Below, piece after piece: positions 1 through 13,097 of a stretch of DNA of 64,000 bases. Under the pieces are notes generated by a model, which saw nothing but the letters and a program-made list of their open reading frames with translations, searched no databases and was not told where the DNA came from. The stretch comes from Panonychus citri (lineage: Eukaryota; Arthropoda; Arachnida; Trombidiformes; Tetranychidae). The DNA is taken from contig NW_026515541.1 in NCBI RefSeq assembly GCF_014898815.1, positions 186,001 through 250,000 of the forward strand, given 5' to 3'. The position numbers were made by a program, and so were the translations under genes. The stretch's first letter is position 1; each line of letters opens with the position of its first letter.

Positions 1-2300
1 TTTGGATGATTATAAAAGTTATTTTGATCGACGTGATCGTAACCTAACCTCGAAAAATTATTTTTCAAGTCCCTGTGAATTTCTTATTCTGGTTTCAAGA
101 GTTCTCTATGGGAGCAAAAAAATCAAATTTCTCCATAGACTTCAATGTGCAATCTCTCAAAAAAAATTTTTTCGATTTTTTTATAAATTGCATTGTGACC
201 TTATCTAAGGTCACACAAAAGTGTCCATAGTCTCTTTAGTAAGCTGGTTGATTAGATCATCACCTCATTGAAATAAAATGGAAATTGCTAACTAGGAATT
301 GCTAATGAAAAAAAATCATTCACGTGATTTACGCCATTTTACAATCTTAACATTTTAACCTTGGAAGTCCTGTAATAGATAATTATTGCTACAATTTAAT
401 AGTTACTTTTATATCATTAGCATGAAAGGAATTCATGATTAGAGTCTCAAGTAGTAATTTGTTGGGATGAGAGGTTAGAATTGATTCTTGCAATTCAATT
501 TCAATGAGTCTGATTTTGTTTTTTACTTAACCATGGAAGCTATTTGTCACTCTTATTCTACCCATGATATTCCCTGAATTCAACTAAGGTAGTAAAAGAA
601 AGAGAAAGAGAGAGGAAAAGGAGGATAAATTCTGAAACTCAATGAGCCATTCAATGGACATAACATCATCTTATTCATTTGATTTTTGCCTTTTTCTCTA
701 TAATATTCATGTCAATTCACTGGAATCCTTATCAATTTTCATGGTGATAACAAATTCATGATGATACAATCACTTTGATGATCAACAAAACCATCTTGTA
801 ACAATAAAATCTTATCAATGAGATAACCATTACAAAAGGGACTCAGTTGTAACTCAGAAAAAAGTTCATCACAAACTGAACTTTTTTTTCAGGCTTTTAT
901 CATTGATTGAGATAAAATCTGTCCCATGAAGCTTATATGTTATCACAGCTTCAATGTAACCCTGTTGACCGATGGACACAATTGTTGTTCATGGAGAGAG
1001 ATATGTAGTAGGGAAAAAAGCTCAGTCCAAAATCAGAACTACATATGGAACTTGGGACAAGTTAATATATAATAATGTTCATTCTCATGAAGTAAAGAAA
1101 AAAATAAGAATCACAAAAAGAAAATCGAAAAGTTCGAGTTGATGGAGTTGCCCTAGTTTCTATCTTTCTTTAAGAATGTTATTGTCTCTTTGTCTTCGTC
1201 AGAATTTTCATCATGCTCTTTCTTCATCTTCATCTTGATCATCATTCTTATCTATTCCATATCCTCAGTGATTCTCATTTCTTTGGCCTTACCCATGAAT
1301 CAATCACGTTCAAAATTACATGAACATGATGATATTCAAACCAATAAAAATCATGATGATAATATTATGAGTATATGAAAATGAATTCAATCATTTTATT
1401 GTATTCAGCTGATGAGAATCACTGAATACTCTGAGTGATTCAATGTACTTTTAGCCTCCTTTCTGATTAAATTATTATTTATTGTATCTTATGACAATTT
1501 TTTGCTTCTTTTCACCAAAATCCCCAGGAAAATATTCACAATTCATGGGGAAAAGTCTGAGCTCTTAGATTTTACTTACATTGTATTCAACTTTTTATCT
1601 ATTCATTTTTTTGTTCAACTTTCTAATAATTTTTTATTATATTAAAATCTAATCTGATTAAGTTGAATTTCAATCATATCTCTTTATCCACTGAATTATA
1701 ATTATTATTATCCACTGATTGTTCATGAATAAAACTCAGTGTTTTCATCATGTTACGATTAATTCAGTTGAATGAAACCATAAACATGTAACATATCAAA
1801 TTACTAAAAGTTTCACCTTTTGTCCAATTAACTTGATGATGTTAAATTGTTAGAAATTGGTTGAAAAGTTGTTAATTGTTGATCAATAAGTAATCAGGTC
1901 AAACCTGACAATTATAATCACCATTGATTGTAATATAATTTGGGTTAATCCATGAAACAGTTAAGTGTAACCAGAATATATTATTGTTTGTCCAACAATC
2001 AATCTCGGTTATCATGCAATATTATTATTATATCCTGATGATTATTATCCTGATTACCTTGATTGTCTATCTGCTGTTAATGTAATGATGATAACACGCA
2101 ATTGTTTATAATTTAAATTATGTTATTAACTGCAATCAACTTGATTCTAGTGTTAAAGGTTAACATTATAAACAATTACAATCTTAACCTTAGCAAGAAA
2201 TTAACTCAAACCAAGAAAAATTTTTGGGTAATAATGGTTGAGTTAATGGTTGGTTTACCTTGATTGTTGTTATTAAAAAGTTATTACCATTATGATAATT

Positions 2301-2332
<32 letters not shown>

Positions 2333-5300
2333 AATCTTGATCATTTGAACACCTTCAGGTTTAATCTAAGTGAATCCCAACAATCAACTTAAATTGGTCA
2401 ACTTTATATTCATTTTCAATGAGGATATTGGTTGAATTGGACATAACTTGATATTTGACCATCAATGGTCAAGGGAATCTAATTTACTTTGATTATTTTT
2501 ATTGTGCTATGGTAGTTATTATGATTATCTTTATGATTATTATTACCGTTATGTTTTGATTGCTTTTATGATGGAAGGTAAAATTTTGCTTAAAGAAAAT
2601 GTGATTTCATGTTACTCTTTCAATAAGTATCTCTTTGTATACTAATATTATATGGTATGAGTAACATTATTGAAGGAAATTTCATATTACTATACAGAAT
2701 TAGAATGATAATATTAATGATTACAATTCTAATTCCATATCCCATTGGGGTTTCCATGGTAAAAGTATCATGAAAAAAGCGATAAAAACTCACTGGGAAT
2801 TATTATCTGATAATTTTTCACTCCCAATGGGTTCCAATGTTTTCTAACCAGTGTTAAGATATTTCTGTTTCTTTCCAATGGATTTTTGTTTCTACTTTTC
2901 TGGTTTCGCACAATTAACTGATTTTCCGAATATTATTATGATTAATTATCTGTATTTACGATCGTGAATTAAGTGATTATCTTCATGATGATTATTTCAG
3001 ATGATCAGTAAACTCTATTCTCAGCCATTTTGATTATTATTAATCGTCAATTATTAGAATACTTTTTGATTGAATTTCGTTTGTCTTTGGGTTGAAAAGG
3101 GAAATTTTCCTCAATCAACTTTACAATCAGTTGATTGTTGATCGTTAAGGTGAATTAAGGTCAAAGAAAGTGAAAATGATCTTAACTATAATGTAAATTG
3201 TTTTCTATTAACATAAATTGTTAAATATTCATTTACCGGGTTAACCTACTTATTGATGAATATCTTTGATCATTATGATCAATTTATGTTAATCTTTATG
3301 ATTAACTTTTGATTACATTATCCGAATGGTAACAATCTGATTATTTACTCAAAATTTGATTATTAATAACCTTTTGTACAACAATCAAGGGTAGTTGGCT
3401 TGATTAATAAACCAATTAGCTAATTATTATGGGACTGAAACTTTAATATTCAGTAACCAAGTTGATTTATTATCTAATTAGTCAATTGATCAATTATTTT
3501 GATAATCAATCAACTATTAATATAAAAAAAAGATACTAATGGTTAGTATACAGTGTAAGTAATTAAATTGTGAATGAAACTTTTTAATTCAGTTTTAGAT
3601 GGATGAGATAATCTTTATACTATTGTTAATCATTTTGAGCAAATGTCAAAGTGATTAAGGTAATATTTGATTTCTCTTGTTGATTAATATTTACTAACAA
3701 TCAAGATTAACCCTTAAGGTGATTTCCAATTGATTTCTATGTTGATACTTGTTGGATTAATTTATATTTCAATCTAATAAATCTTATTGTTAACTAATAT
3801 TTACAATCAAATGGTCTTACAATTAATTCTGTCAATAGAATAGAAATAGAATCAATAAATTGTTCCACTTTTAGTATTCTCTTCAATATTTAATCAAGGA
3901 AATATGTTCACTCGTGTTGATTAATTAGTTAGTCAATTAAGGTTTCGCTCTGTTTAACCCGAGCAATTGAAATAACAATTTGCAATTGGAAATTAACTCA
4001 ACACAATCGATAATCAATACATGATTAAATTGCTGCGATAACCTTGTAATCTTCCAACTGTAAATTAACCTTGATTGTCGGGTCCTAAATTGTTGAGCAA
4101 TTAACCTAACCAATGACTCAAATTTAACTTGATTGGAATCAGTTTGAATATTGAACAATTTAATTTACTTTACCATCAAAATGTTGATGGTATTAATTTA
4201 GTTTGACATTTTTCAGTATTAAAGTTAATCACTAATAATTTATAGTTAAGCAAATATAATCCATCTAAGAATTAGTTTATTACTTGATTGTTGAAACCTT
4301 TAATTGCTAGCAATAAATTAGATGTTGATACAATTTATCAACATTTTTCTGTCAACAAAGATAATCAACAAGTAATCAAGAGAAATTAAATTCACTTATA
4401 TTAATTGTATGAATTAGAGATGATAGAAAATCAAAGTAATTAACCTTTATGTCAACAAATTAATGGTTAATTGTGATGAGGATCAATATATTAAATTGTT
4501 TATACCAGCAATTAGTATCCATTGAATTTTGGTTTGATGGTTTTTCATTGCAACAATTTAGGATTTCCTTTCCAGTTGATTGTTACCTTTGAAATTAATG
4601 AGTTTTCATGGTTATATGGATCTTGATGAATATCAATTCTGGTAATTTACTGAATCTGAGTGTAGATATCATCATGAAGATGAAAAGTTGTAATAATATA
4701 TGTTGACCTTATTTTATGTTTATCTTTTTCAACTGTTTCCAATTTTTGAATAAATAATAGGAAATGAATCAACTGTTCATTGAAATTCCCTGAAGCTTTT
4801 GCTTCATCTTTTTTTTTACTCTTCCACATCATCCTCATCTTCATCCTCCAACTGATGAAATGAAAAAAAACTCCCACTTCCCTTCCCATGAAGATGAAAA
4901 CTTTTTTATTTTCTCATCTCAAGTTGAATCTTCATGATACTCAGAATGAGTGGTCATTTTAATGAGATAAATTATTCAGATTTAAAGCAAAAAAAACACA
5001 TAACATGAACTCATATGGAACAGGAATGTTATTATTATTATCAAAATGGAAAACAATCAATAATTAATACTGTTAATCGGTGGATTTGGATTTGAATCTA
5101 TTGATGATTGATTGTTATCACAGGAGAAATTACTTATTGAAAGTTCTGATTTAATAATATTATTTACTTTTCCAATTGTTTCTCCTGGGATATAGATTAG
5201 ATTGGAAAATAGGAGGAGATTCAGGAGGAACCATGAATATCCATCATCGGTGGGAATAAATTCCTTAAAGATTGACCCTTTTTCTTATTCATCACCATGT

Positions 5301-7377
5301 AATTTTTTTCTCTCAATCGATTCGTTGAAATTGTAAACAATTTACACATGGAAACTATTGTAATACAATTACCATGTTTCATGGTGATTATTTGGATCTA
5401 CACTGTTATTCAATTAACTGATTGTCTTCAACTTTGTTTTCCATTGTCACTGACAATCAATTTGATAATCAATTGATGATTGTTATTTGGGAATCAATTT
5501 ATTAATCGTTACTTTCGCAATAATAATAATAATCACTTTGGTTTTGTAATTAACTAACTAATTGAATTGGATTAATATTTCCTCAATGATTAACGATTAT
5601 CATGATTATATGTATCTACATGTAATTGATTGTACTTGGTTTGTAAGGTGAAAACGGTTTCATGTTGATTCATAATCATTTCAGATTAGGTTGATTTTTG
5701 CTTTGATCATTCAAATCATTAATTAAGCTTGATTGTTAATGGCTAATATATTGATACTTAATCATTAGCACTGATTGTTATACGATTTTGATTAACGTTC
5801 AATACAAAATCATTATTAATCTTATACAACTTTTTTTACTCCTTCATTATGATATCTTAGGTTTCATTGAAATTATTATATAAAGTTGATTATTTTTTGA
5901 TTAATAGTTTATGATTAATCTAATGATGGATATTATTAATATATCAATGGTTTGTAATGATTTAAATTGTCTTGTTGACATTTGTAATGTTTGCCAATCA
6001 AATTGTACTATTAACATTAATTTGCGATCATTATATTAAACTAATAACAATTTAACAAATCGTATTCAATGTCAGTATTGTATTAGTTTAAATTAATATG
6101 ACATTTACTGTTTTTTTAGGATTTTTATCAATTGCATGACAATTTTCAATGATAAATTATTAATTATGATCAGGTAGATGTTTATAATTAAGATTATGTT
6201 ATCCATGGTTTAATTATTAGTTTCATTTGTCATTAATATTTCAATCATAATCAGGTCACAATTTAATCCAAATGCTGAGTCGGCTCATGTTTTTACCTCA
6301 AAGGTGTAGGAGTGATGATATTTATCCATAGGATGATGACTGATGAAGATGAAGATGAAGATATGGATGATGATGAAATGAACGATTCTTAATTGTAGGT
6401 AAGCTGATTCAGTTGATTGCAAATGGCAAATTCATCAGGTAACAAGTCATGTTTCGAGGTTTAATCAATAACATAACATTGAAATGTTACTCTATTTGCT
6501 TTATGAATTATTTCATCACATTCTGCATTCAGTTATCGTCTCATGATCATCATGAAATTATCATCTTCATCTTTATCTCTTAAAAAAATACCATGATAAA
6601 TGTTCAATTGGAAAAATAATAATGATGATGATCAACAGCCGCAGGCAAAAGTTGTAATAATTATGATAACCCAAGAATCTTTGACAATTACATCAATCAA
6701 TATGGCGATTGATTGTTGCAAACTGGATCAGTTTCGATAATCAAAATTATCAATTGACGATTAAAACTAATCAATAATCACTTTTACCCAACGACCTTTC
6801 ATTTACAATCATGACTATTCAAATGGCTAATCCATTGAAGATTAATGATCAAATTTAATCAATTAATTATTTTTCCATCTTAAGTTGATCAACTAATCAG
6901 TAAACGAAAAATTAATTTACTTTTTCTTAAAGTTTTTGTTAATGTTTTTAATCCTCTCTCTTGATTGTTGTTGATTTGATTAATTTTCCAAACATATCAA
7001 CATAATAGATTTTTTTTAATCATGATTAACTTATTATACTCACTTCGTGGTCTTGATATTTGTTGATTGTTTAATATTAATCATTTATAATCTCGTAACC
7101 ATCTTATTAAATTACATTGAACTCATATTCAATATCGTTATGATATCATCAACTTTATTTTGATATCGTTAGTTTAATTGTCATGATATTAAATTGTGTA
7201 AAATATAAATATAATCAAATTGTTATTGTAAAAAACAACATCATCACTTTGTGTAACCATTAACATGATTATTATTGATGATTAAGCCTAAAATTAGTGT
7301 GATTGGAATTGATTGTCAACATGATATTGTTAACTGATTAACCGATTCAATTTAATTTCTTCTGATTTTTTATCTTT
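1..7377. other. Long AT-rich region with no recognisable gene
   Basis: I see no convincing exon on either strand. The sequence is dominated by TTGATT, CAATTA and ATGATT words, and there is a (GAT)n microsatellite at about 2303-2332. Short open frames here (for example at 2-208, 1190-1378, 3937-4158 and 4647-4889) use low-complexity sequence and have no family resemblance. The stretch could be intergenic, or the large intron of a plus-strand gene whose last exons lie at 7.4-7.9 kb. Confidence 0.6.
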
Positions 7378-7410
7378 TTGTTTTCTAAATTCTCTCCAAT
7401 CAATTTAGGA

Positions 7411-7855
7411 GCCACAATTTTGTACAAACAACTTCCGATGTCGATTGGCCTTCGCCGTCTCATCTTTTTCAAACGACACGATCTCCACTTACTCAAATCC
7501 TATTCGACTCAAAGTGAAAACGAGATTCCGATATTTACTTACGTACTGGTCTGCGAATGTTTTAATTTACGTGATTGTCATCTAGCGACCGCGTGTTCGG
7601 TAATTGATCAATTACGATTTAGATGTTGTGGTTACTCTGGACTTTATGTTAATCATCTTTAATCATTAATCGTACTCACACTCTCATTGATCTTCATCTC
7701 ACTTTTTGTTTTCTAAAATTACAATTATCTCAATGTGAGTGACCAGTTAGCTAATTGTTATGATCAGAATTCAATTTGATTGTTAATTTCTCGATTTTCT
7801 TGTTTCTTTTCAGTGTTACGACGACGTCTTCCAATTTAATTGGGCTTTAAGGTGA
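7411..7855 (+). CDS. Orphan 3'-terminal exon(s) of an unidentified plus-strand gene
   Basis: A good polypyrimidine tract and acceptor end at 7410 (CAATTTAG), followed by sequence less AT-rich than its surroundings and rich in CGA, TTC, GCC and GTC codons. One frame runs to TAG at 7582-7584 and encodes a Cys/Arg-containing stretch ending in a hydrophobic tail (LLTYWSANVLIYVIVI). A second frame stays open to a donor at 7599/7600 (TCG|GTAATT) and would join in phase to a small exon at 7814-7855 (acceptor TTTTCAG) encoding CYDDVFQFNWALR and TGA. I cannot decide which frame is used and recognise neither product. Upstream exons were not found. The gene would converge on the neurensin-like gene. Confidence 0.3.
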
Positions 7856-9020
7856 TCTTTTTGTTTTTCGTTTGCGTTTGGTTGGTAATTAACTTGGAAG
7901 TTAATTACAATTGATACGACAAACAACTTTACGATATTTACGATTGGTTTGGTTGTTAATTTGGTTTCGTTTCTCTTTGGTTAATCAACTCTGATTTCTA
8001 ATTGCCTTCTCGGAAATCATCTTATAAAATTGAAAATACAACACAAATTGTAATTAAATTGTTTTAACAGCAACAAAAAAAAAAGTTTTTAATTGCAACT
8101 CAATCAACATTAAATACTTTGTTGACATGGAAATGATTTGTTATTGTGTTTATTTAGTTGATCATTTAAGAGATGAGTTTAATTATATTAATCAATGAGG
8201 AATATATTCAGAGGAATCACTGTTAATTAATTGTGAGTTGATTTTCCATTAAAAATTAAGACCCGACGGATTGGTGAAGGTTAATTACAATTAGTTTAAT
8301 AGATTTACTGTCATTTCAAGAAGCATCGAATGATTAATTTCTGTTTTTTCTTTTCTATCAGGAAACAATTAGAATGACATAGAAAATGATTAGCAGCCAT
8401 TTGAATATAATTAAATCGTAATTAAGAGACCAGCAATGTCGACCTTTGATTTTAATTGTTTGAACTGTTCAAAAATCTAATCACAATGGTCCTAATTGAG
8501 AGTTGAGTGGTTGCACCATTGGGATAATCACTTTGAACTTTTCAAATTATTCACAGATTGTTGATTGTTGCTGATCATGTTTGCTTGATTCCAATTTCAT
8601 CTTGGTTAAATCATTAGAAGAAATAAAAGTGTCATAATCAATTAGTCGTTCGGTGTTTATGATCCTACAATTGACCGCAGGTCAAGGTTTGAATATGTCG
8701 TTAGATTTGATTGATCAGAGTATTTGAATTTACCTTCTTAGTTTTAATTTGACAATAAATTGTCAGGAAAATAGTTGAAGAAATATAATTGTTGGCGATA
8801 TGGTGAATGATGTGTTGGTGATGAACTGATTTAATTGTTGAACAGGAAAAAGAAATGAAAAAACAATTAGTAGGTCAGGAAGGAAGATGAGTAGAAACTT
8901 TAATCGAATTGTCATTTTCTTGGTTCTTTATCCTCTTTGTTATTGTCACATTTTCATTTAGATTAATTTTGTAATAGAAAAGAAAAGGGAAAATTATTGA
9001 TCAATCTGTAAATTCTGTAA
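7856..9020. other. Convergent intergenic spacer
   Basis: AT-rich sequence between the orphan plus-strand exons and the 3' end of the minus-strand neurensin-like gene. No exon-like segment is visible; it probably holds the 3' untranslated regions of both. Confidence 0.5.
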
Positions 9021-11137
9021 TCATTTCATCTGTGTTAACCCAGATTCGGTGACAACTGACTCGGCTTTTTCTCGCGACGGTTGGACACTGGTCACTTTTT
9101 CCGTCACTGGAATCCTAAAGTTAGAGTCTTTAGCTTTTTCCTTAAGATCCCCATCCACATGAACCACTTCGGGAACGGTCACTTTGAATGGGGTTGTATC
9201 ATCGTCGTCTTCATCATCTAAACAAGAAACACCAACAAGACTCGGAAGCAAAAGGGTGAAGGCCAAAAGTGACCCACCGCAACAAAAAACGGCCAAACCA
9301 ATTATCTTGGCCCAGTCCAGTTTCTTGTTAAACTCAATGGCCAACCGGTCAACTATTTCCGTGTCTTCCGCTTGACCGATAACAACTTGCTTACGAGGAT
9401 AACCATAAGCAAAGATTAAGATGAACGATCCAACCACAAGCAAAGTGAAACCTTCAAATCAAATTAAATTAAAGTTAATCAATTAACCAGAACCAAAAAA
9501 TTCAAAGGTAACGAATCGTCACAAGCAGTGCCATCTATTAAATCCCAATGTAAACTCCTCACAATGATCAACAATTTGATCAACCGAATCAGATCAATTA
9601 ACTATTAATAGTAACTTAAGGTAATCAATTCATAATCAGAATTAAATTCAAAATAACTTTTTAATTATGATTTGCTATTAAAACTTATGAGATTCTTGAT
9701 TATTGATTGTAAAATGTTATTCACAGTTAAATAATGACTTGAATCAATCTTAATGATCAATTGTTGATCCAATGATTGTTACAATGAAAGTTAATTTAAT
9801 CTTATCATGCTGATCATGATTAAACTGAATGTGAATTCTGTGTTAATAGTTGTCATAATAATATAATTCCCTGTGGTTAGTGTTAATCTTGACATTGAAT
9901 TTGAATGAGAAAAACTCTTTGTCCTTGATTATAATCACGTTTTAATAATTTTCAGAGTAACAATTTAGTTATTAGATTGATTAATAGATTGAAATCAAAT
10001 CAATCAATTGATAGTGATAATAATAATCACTTGGAGAATCAATTTTGATCATAGTCAGTCATAAATCAATCAATACCAGAGGGAAATGATAAATAATAAT
10101 ATCAAAAGAATCGGAAAATTTGAAATGGAAAATGATCAACAATCAACTGATTACTTACCGAACCAGAAAGCAAATTTCCATATTCTTGGTGCTCTCCTGT
10201 TTTGCTTTGGAGCAATTAAATACCTGTTAATTGTAACAATTAAGTAATAAGATTAGTTGATTGTTGAGAATTAATTTTCTTCTCCAGGTTCAATTGGCTC
10301 ATTCATTGAGAACTTTTCATCAAAACAAATTCGAGATTTTTTTTTCGTTCTTTATCTTTGTTGATGTTATTCCAACTGATGAAGATGAAGATGAAGATAA
10401 AGATGATGATGATGATGATGACGATGAAAAAGAATAAAAGACAAAAAGAAAGGGAAAAGAAAGAGAATAAAAAAGCGTAGGTGTTTCTACCTTTTCCATT
10501 TTCTCTTCTCATGAAAATTCTTCTTCTTCCAAATTCTCTTCTCTCTTTTATCGATTTTCACTTCCGCTGATCATTTTCTATTCATTTCCATCCTCATCCT
10601 CATCCTCATCTTCGTCATCAACATCGTCATCATCATAATCAACAGAATCAAAATAAATCATCTTTCCCCTTCATCCTTCAATTTTTCATTTTCTTTCACC
10701 TTAATCTTTCATAAAGATAGTTAATTAACCTCATTTAGATTGACTTTTTTCTTAATCAGTCTCTAATTAAATTCCTCGCAGTTTAAGATTAATTATAATT
10801 CGGTTAAAAGATAATTGTTATGATAGTTAATTTGATTAGAAAACTCATCTGATGATTCAATTGATTAGGTTAACAGGTTGACCTGCTCGAGTCTGGGAGT
10901 TATAATGGATTATTGTTTTGGTTTAATTTCTCTTGATTTTTTTAATTCTCCTTTTTAATTGTTGATCTAAAATGATTAATTAACTTACCTTGATTCATCT
11001 GATTCATCTGAATAATCACTTTTGAAACCATCTGAAACTGGCTCATAAAAATGATGAATATAAGATTTGACACCAAAGAATGAGGGTTTTGATGTATCTT
11101 GATTGTTGTTTGTTGTATTTTCTGAATTATCACCCAT
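9021..11137 (-). CDS. Neurensin-like two-pass vesicle membrane protein
   Basis: Three exons: 11137-10989 (ATG at 11137-11135), 10223-10159 and 9451-9021, joined in phase to give 214 residues. Exon 1 encodes a polar N-terminus and the family signature FFGVKSYIHHFYEP, corresponding to the YGVRSYLHxFYE block of vertebrate neurensins. Exon 2 encodes YLIAPKQNRRAPRIWKF leading into the first membrane segment (FTLLVVGSFILIFAYGY). Exon 3 holds the short loop with an FNKKLDWAK block, the second membrane segment (about IIGLAVFCCGGSLLAFTLLL) and an acidic cytoplasmic tail of about 80 residues. Neurensins are small two-TM proteins of neuronal vesicles linked to neurite extension; function here is inferred from the family. 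Splice sites are canonical (AAG|GTAAGT, TCG|GTAAGT). Confidence 0.75.
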
Positions 11138-11763
11138 CTGATTAGTTAATTGTTGTAATTTAACTCGAGATAATTCACAAAATACTTGATAGATAATCAA
11201 ACAGTGTTAATATACAAATACAATTAATATTCAAAGGTACGAGAGGCTCATTAATGTGTAGTTATAATCAACGATTGGGTCATATGGTTATGTTGATTAT
11301 TTGATAATAATAACAATTAATGATAAATTGTGAACGTCTTTCTAATCAAATCAATTGATTATCTAATACTGTATTTCTATTGTATAAACTACCGTTGATA
11401 TATTGTAGTGATAATCAAAATTGATCACCAGTTTGTTGACAATTTATTGTATAGCGATTACCGTTAAATTTTTAAAGGTAAAAGGTAAATCATAATCACA
11501 CTTTTAGATTATTAAAGTTACAATTAACTGATTTGATTTGAACAACAAAAAAAAACATCGATTATCACAGATGACCTTTTAATGGACTGAATTTACTTGG
11601 AGTTGAATATATTACAATTAACTTGTAGACTCTATAAGGGAAAATATTTCAATTCTGTTCAGTAGATTATGTTTATCATGACAGAATCTGAATTCCCTGA
11701 TTCTGAGCAACCTCAGGAATCAATTGGCGGTCAGAATGAAAAAAACGAACTCAAATCAATAGT
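11138..11763. other. Intergenic spacer upstream of the neurensin-like gene
   Basis: AT-rich sequence with no exon-like segment. It holds the 5' flank of the neurensin-like gene and the 3' flank of the trypsin gene, both on the minus strand. Confidence 0.5.
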
Positions 11764-12676
11764 CTAACGAGTTAATAAAGAGTCCATGGTTTTATTTATC
11801 CAATCTAAATAATGATAGACATTAGTGTAGACCCCAGGCCATCCCTGGCCACAAATTGCGCCCCAGGCGACGATTCCCACCAAAACATGATGTTGGTCAG
11901 TTGCGTCCACCATGGGTCCACCTGAGTCTCCCCTGCAAGAGTCTTCCAGGTTACTACCTACCGCACAGATCATTAGCTCGTGAACGAAGCTATCGAGGTA
12001 TTTCTCGTGACAAGTTTCATCCGATAGTCGCTTGACCTCCGCTGTCCGTAGTTCAAATGAAAAAGAGTCATATTCAGTTCCACCAAAACCGATGATAGTC
12101 AAATCACTTCCGGGTTCATATTGTTTATTGGCCAATTCAATTGGACCTATTCCGTGACCAAAGGGAATCGGATTAGTTAATTGTAGTAAACAAATGTCAT
12201 GAATAACATTGGCATCGTAACATTCAACTGATTTAATTTTGAAATATTTTTCATCGTCAAAACGAGTCAATGAATTGTCATAATTTGGTCGGATTAATGA
12301 GATTTCTTTCATCATGGATCTTTGAATTAAAGGAGAAATTATTTTTTGTGATTAATTGTGATCACCAATTGTCAATTAAGAATTACAATTAAACTTACTT
12401 CGTGAAACAATGAGCTGCCGTGATAATTATCTCGGGATTAATTATCGATCCGCCACAAGTTACTCTTAATTCACCTTCAAAAAGGATATTGATTGAAACG
12501 ACATAAGGATAATCTTGTTTATGTGAGAGCACTTTTTGGCCGAAAATTATTCTAGGACTCATCGGTCCGTCGACCGATGGTTCGAGTTCAGTTTCGTCAT
12601 CATCGTAATCGGTTAAGTTTATTGATTCACAGATCAAGATGAAACTAATGGTGATTACAATTAGTTGATAAAACAT
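11764..12676 (-). CDS. Secreted trypsin-like serine protease (S1A family)
   Basis: Two exons, 12676-12399 and 12319-11764, give 277 residues. An N-terminal hydrophobic signal (residues 2-16) is followed by an acidic propeptide of about 25 residues and an activation site R42|IIFG, so the zymogen would be cut by a trypsin-like enzyme. The catalytic triad is intact: His89 in TAAHC, Asp134 in HDICLLQL (Cys replaces the usual Ala) and Ser225 in GDSGGP. Asp219, six residues before the Ser, is the S1-pocket Asp that gives trypsin specificity, with glycines in the WGAICGQGWPGVY segment. Length and layout match secreted digestive trypsins, including mite group-3 allergens; assignment to that group is inference. 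The intron falls just after the catalytic His. A cleaved extracellular digestive or defence protease is most likely. Confidence 0.9.
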
Positions 12677-13097
12677 TTTAGTTATTTCAGATTCACTGAA
12701 TAAATTGTTGAGTTAATTGTAATTACGAACATTCAATTCTGTTGATTAACTTCATATGGTAAAATTAAGGTTCTGGCAACTATTTCAATCAGATTTAATT
12801 GTAACTTGATAGTGTATATTAAAAAAATGGCCACGAACACAATTAAAATACTGATCAATGTAATTTAGGTTTTAAATTGTTACAAAAAGATAGTTCTAAT
12901 CTATTAATTGTCCGAGACTATTATCTATGATTAATACCGATAAATTGACCATAAATGTGGACTTGAACCTCAATTTGGTTTGATCATAAGGATTTTCGCT
13001 TGACAATTTGTTTTAATTGTAATTTGATATAAAATGACAGCAGGTTGTAAATGTGTAATAATGATTAAGAATAGGATTAAAAAATGTTTACAATCAA
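12677..13097. other. Spacer between trypsin and Cys-repeat gene
   Basis: AT-rich, no exon-like segment seen. It contains the trypsin promoter and the 3' end of the Cys-repeat gene, both on the minus strand. Confidence 0.5.

Noticed and set aside
4647..4889. Minus-strand frame of 80 codons
   Set aside because: AT-rich, biased composition, no splice support and no recognised motif.
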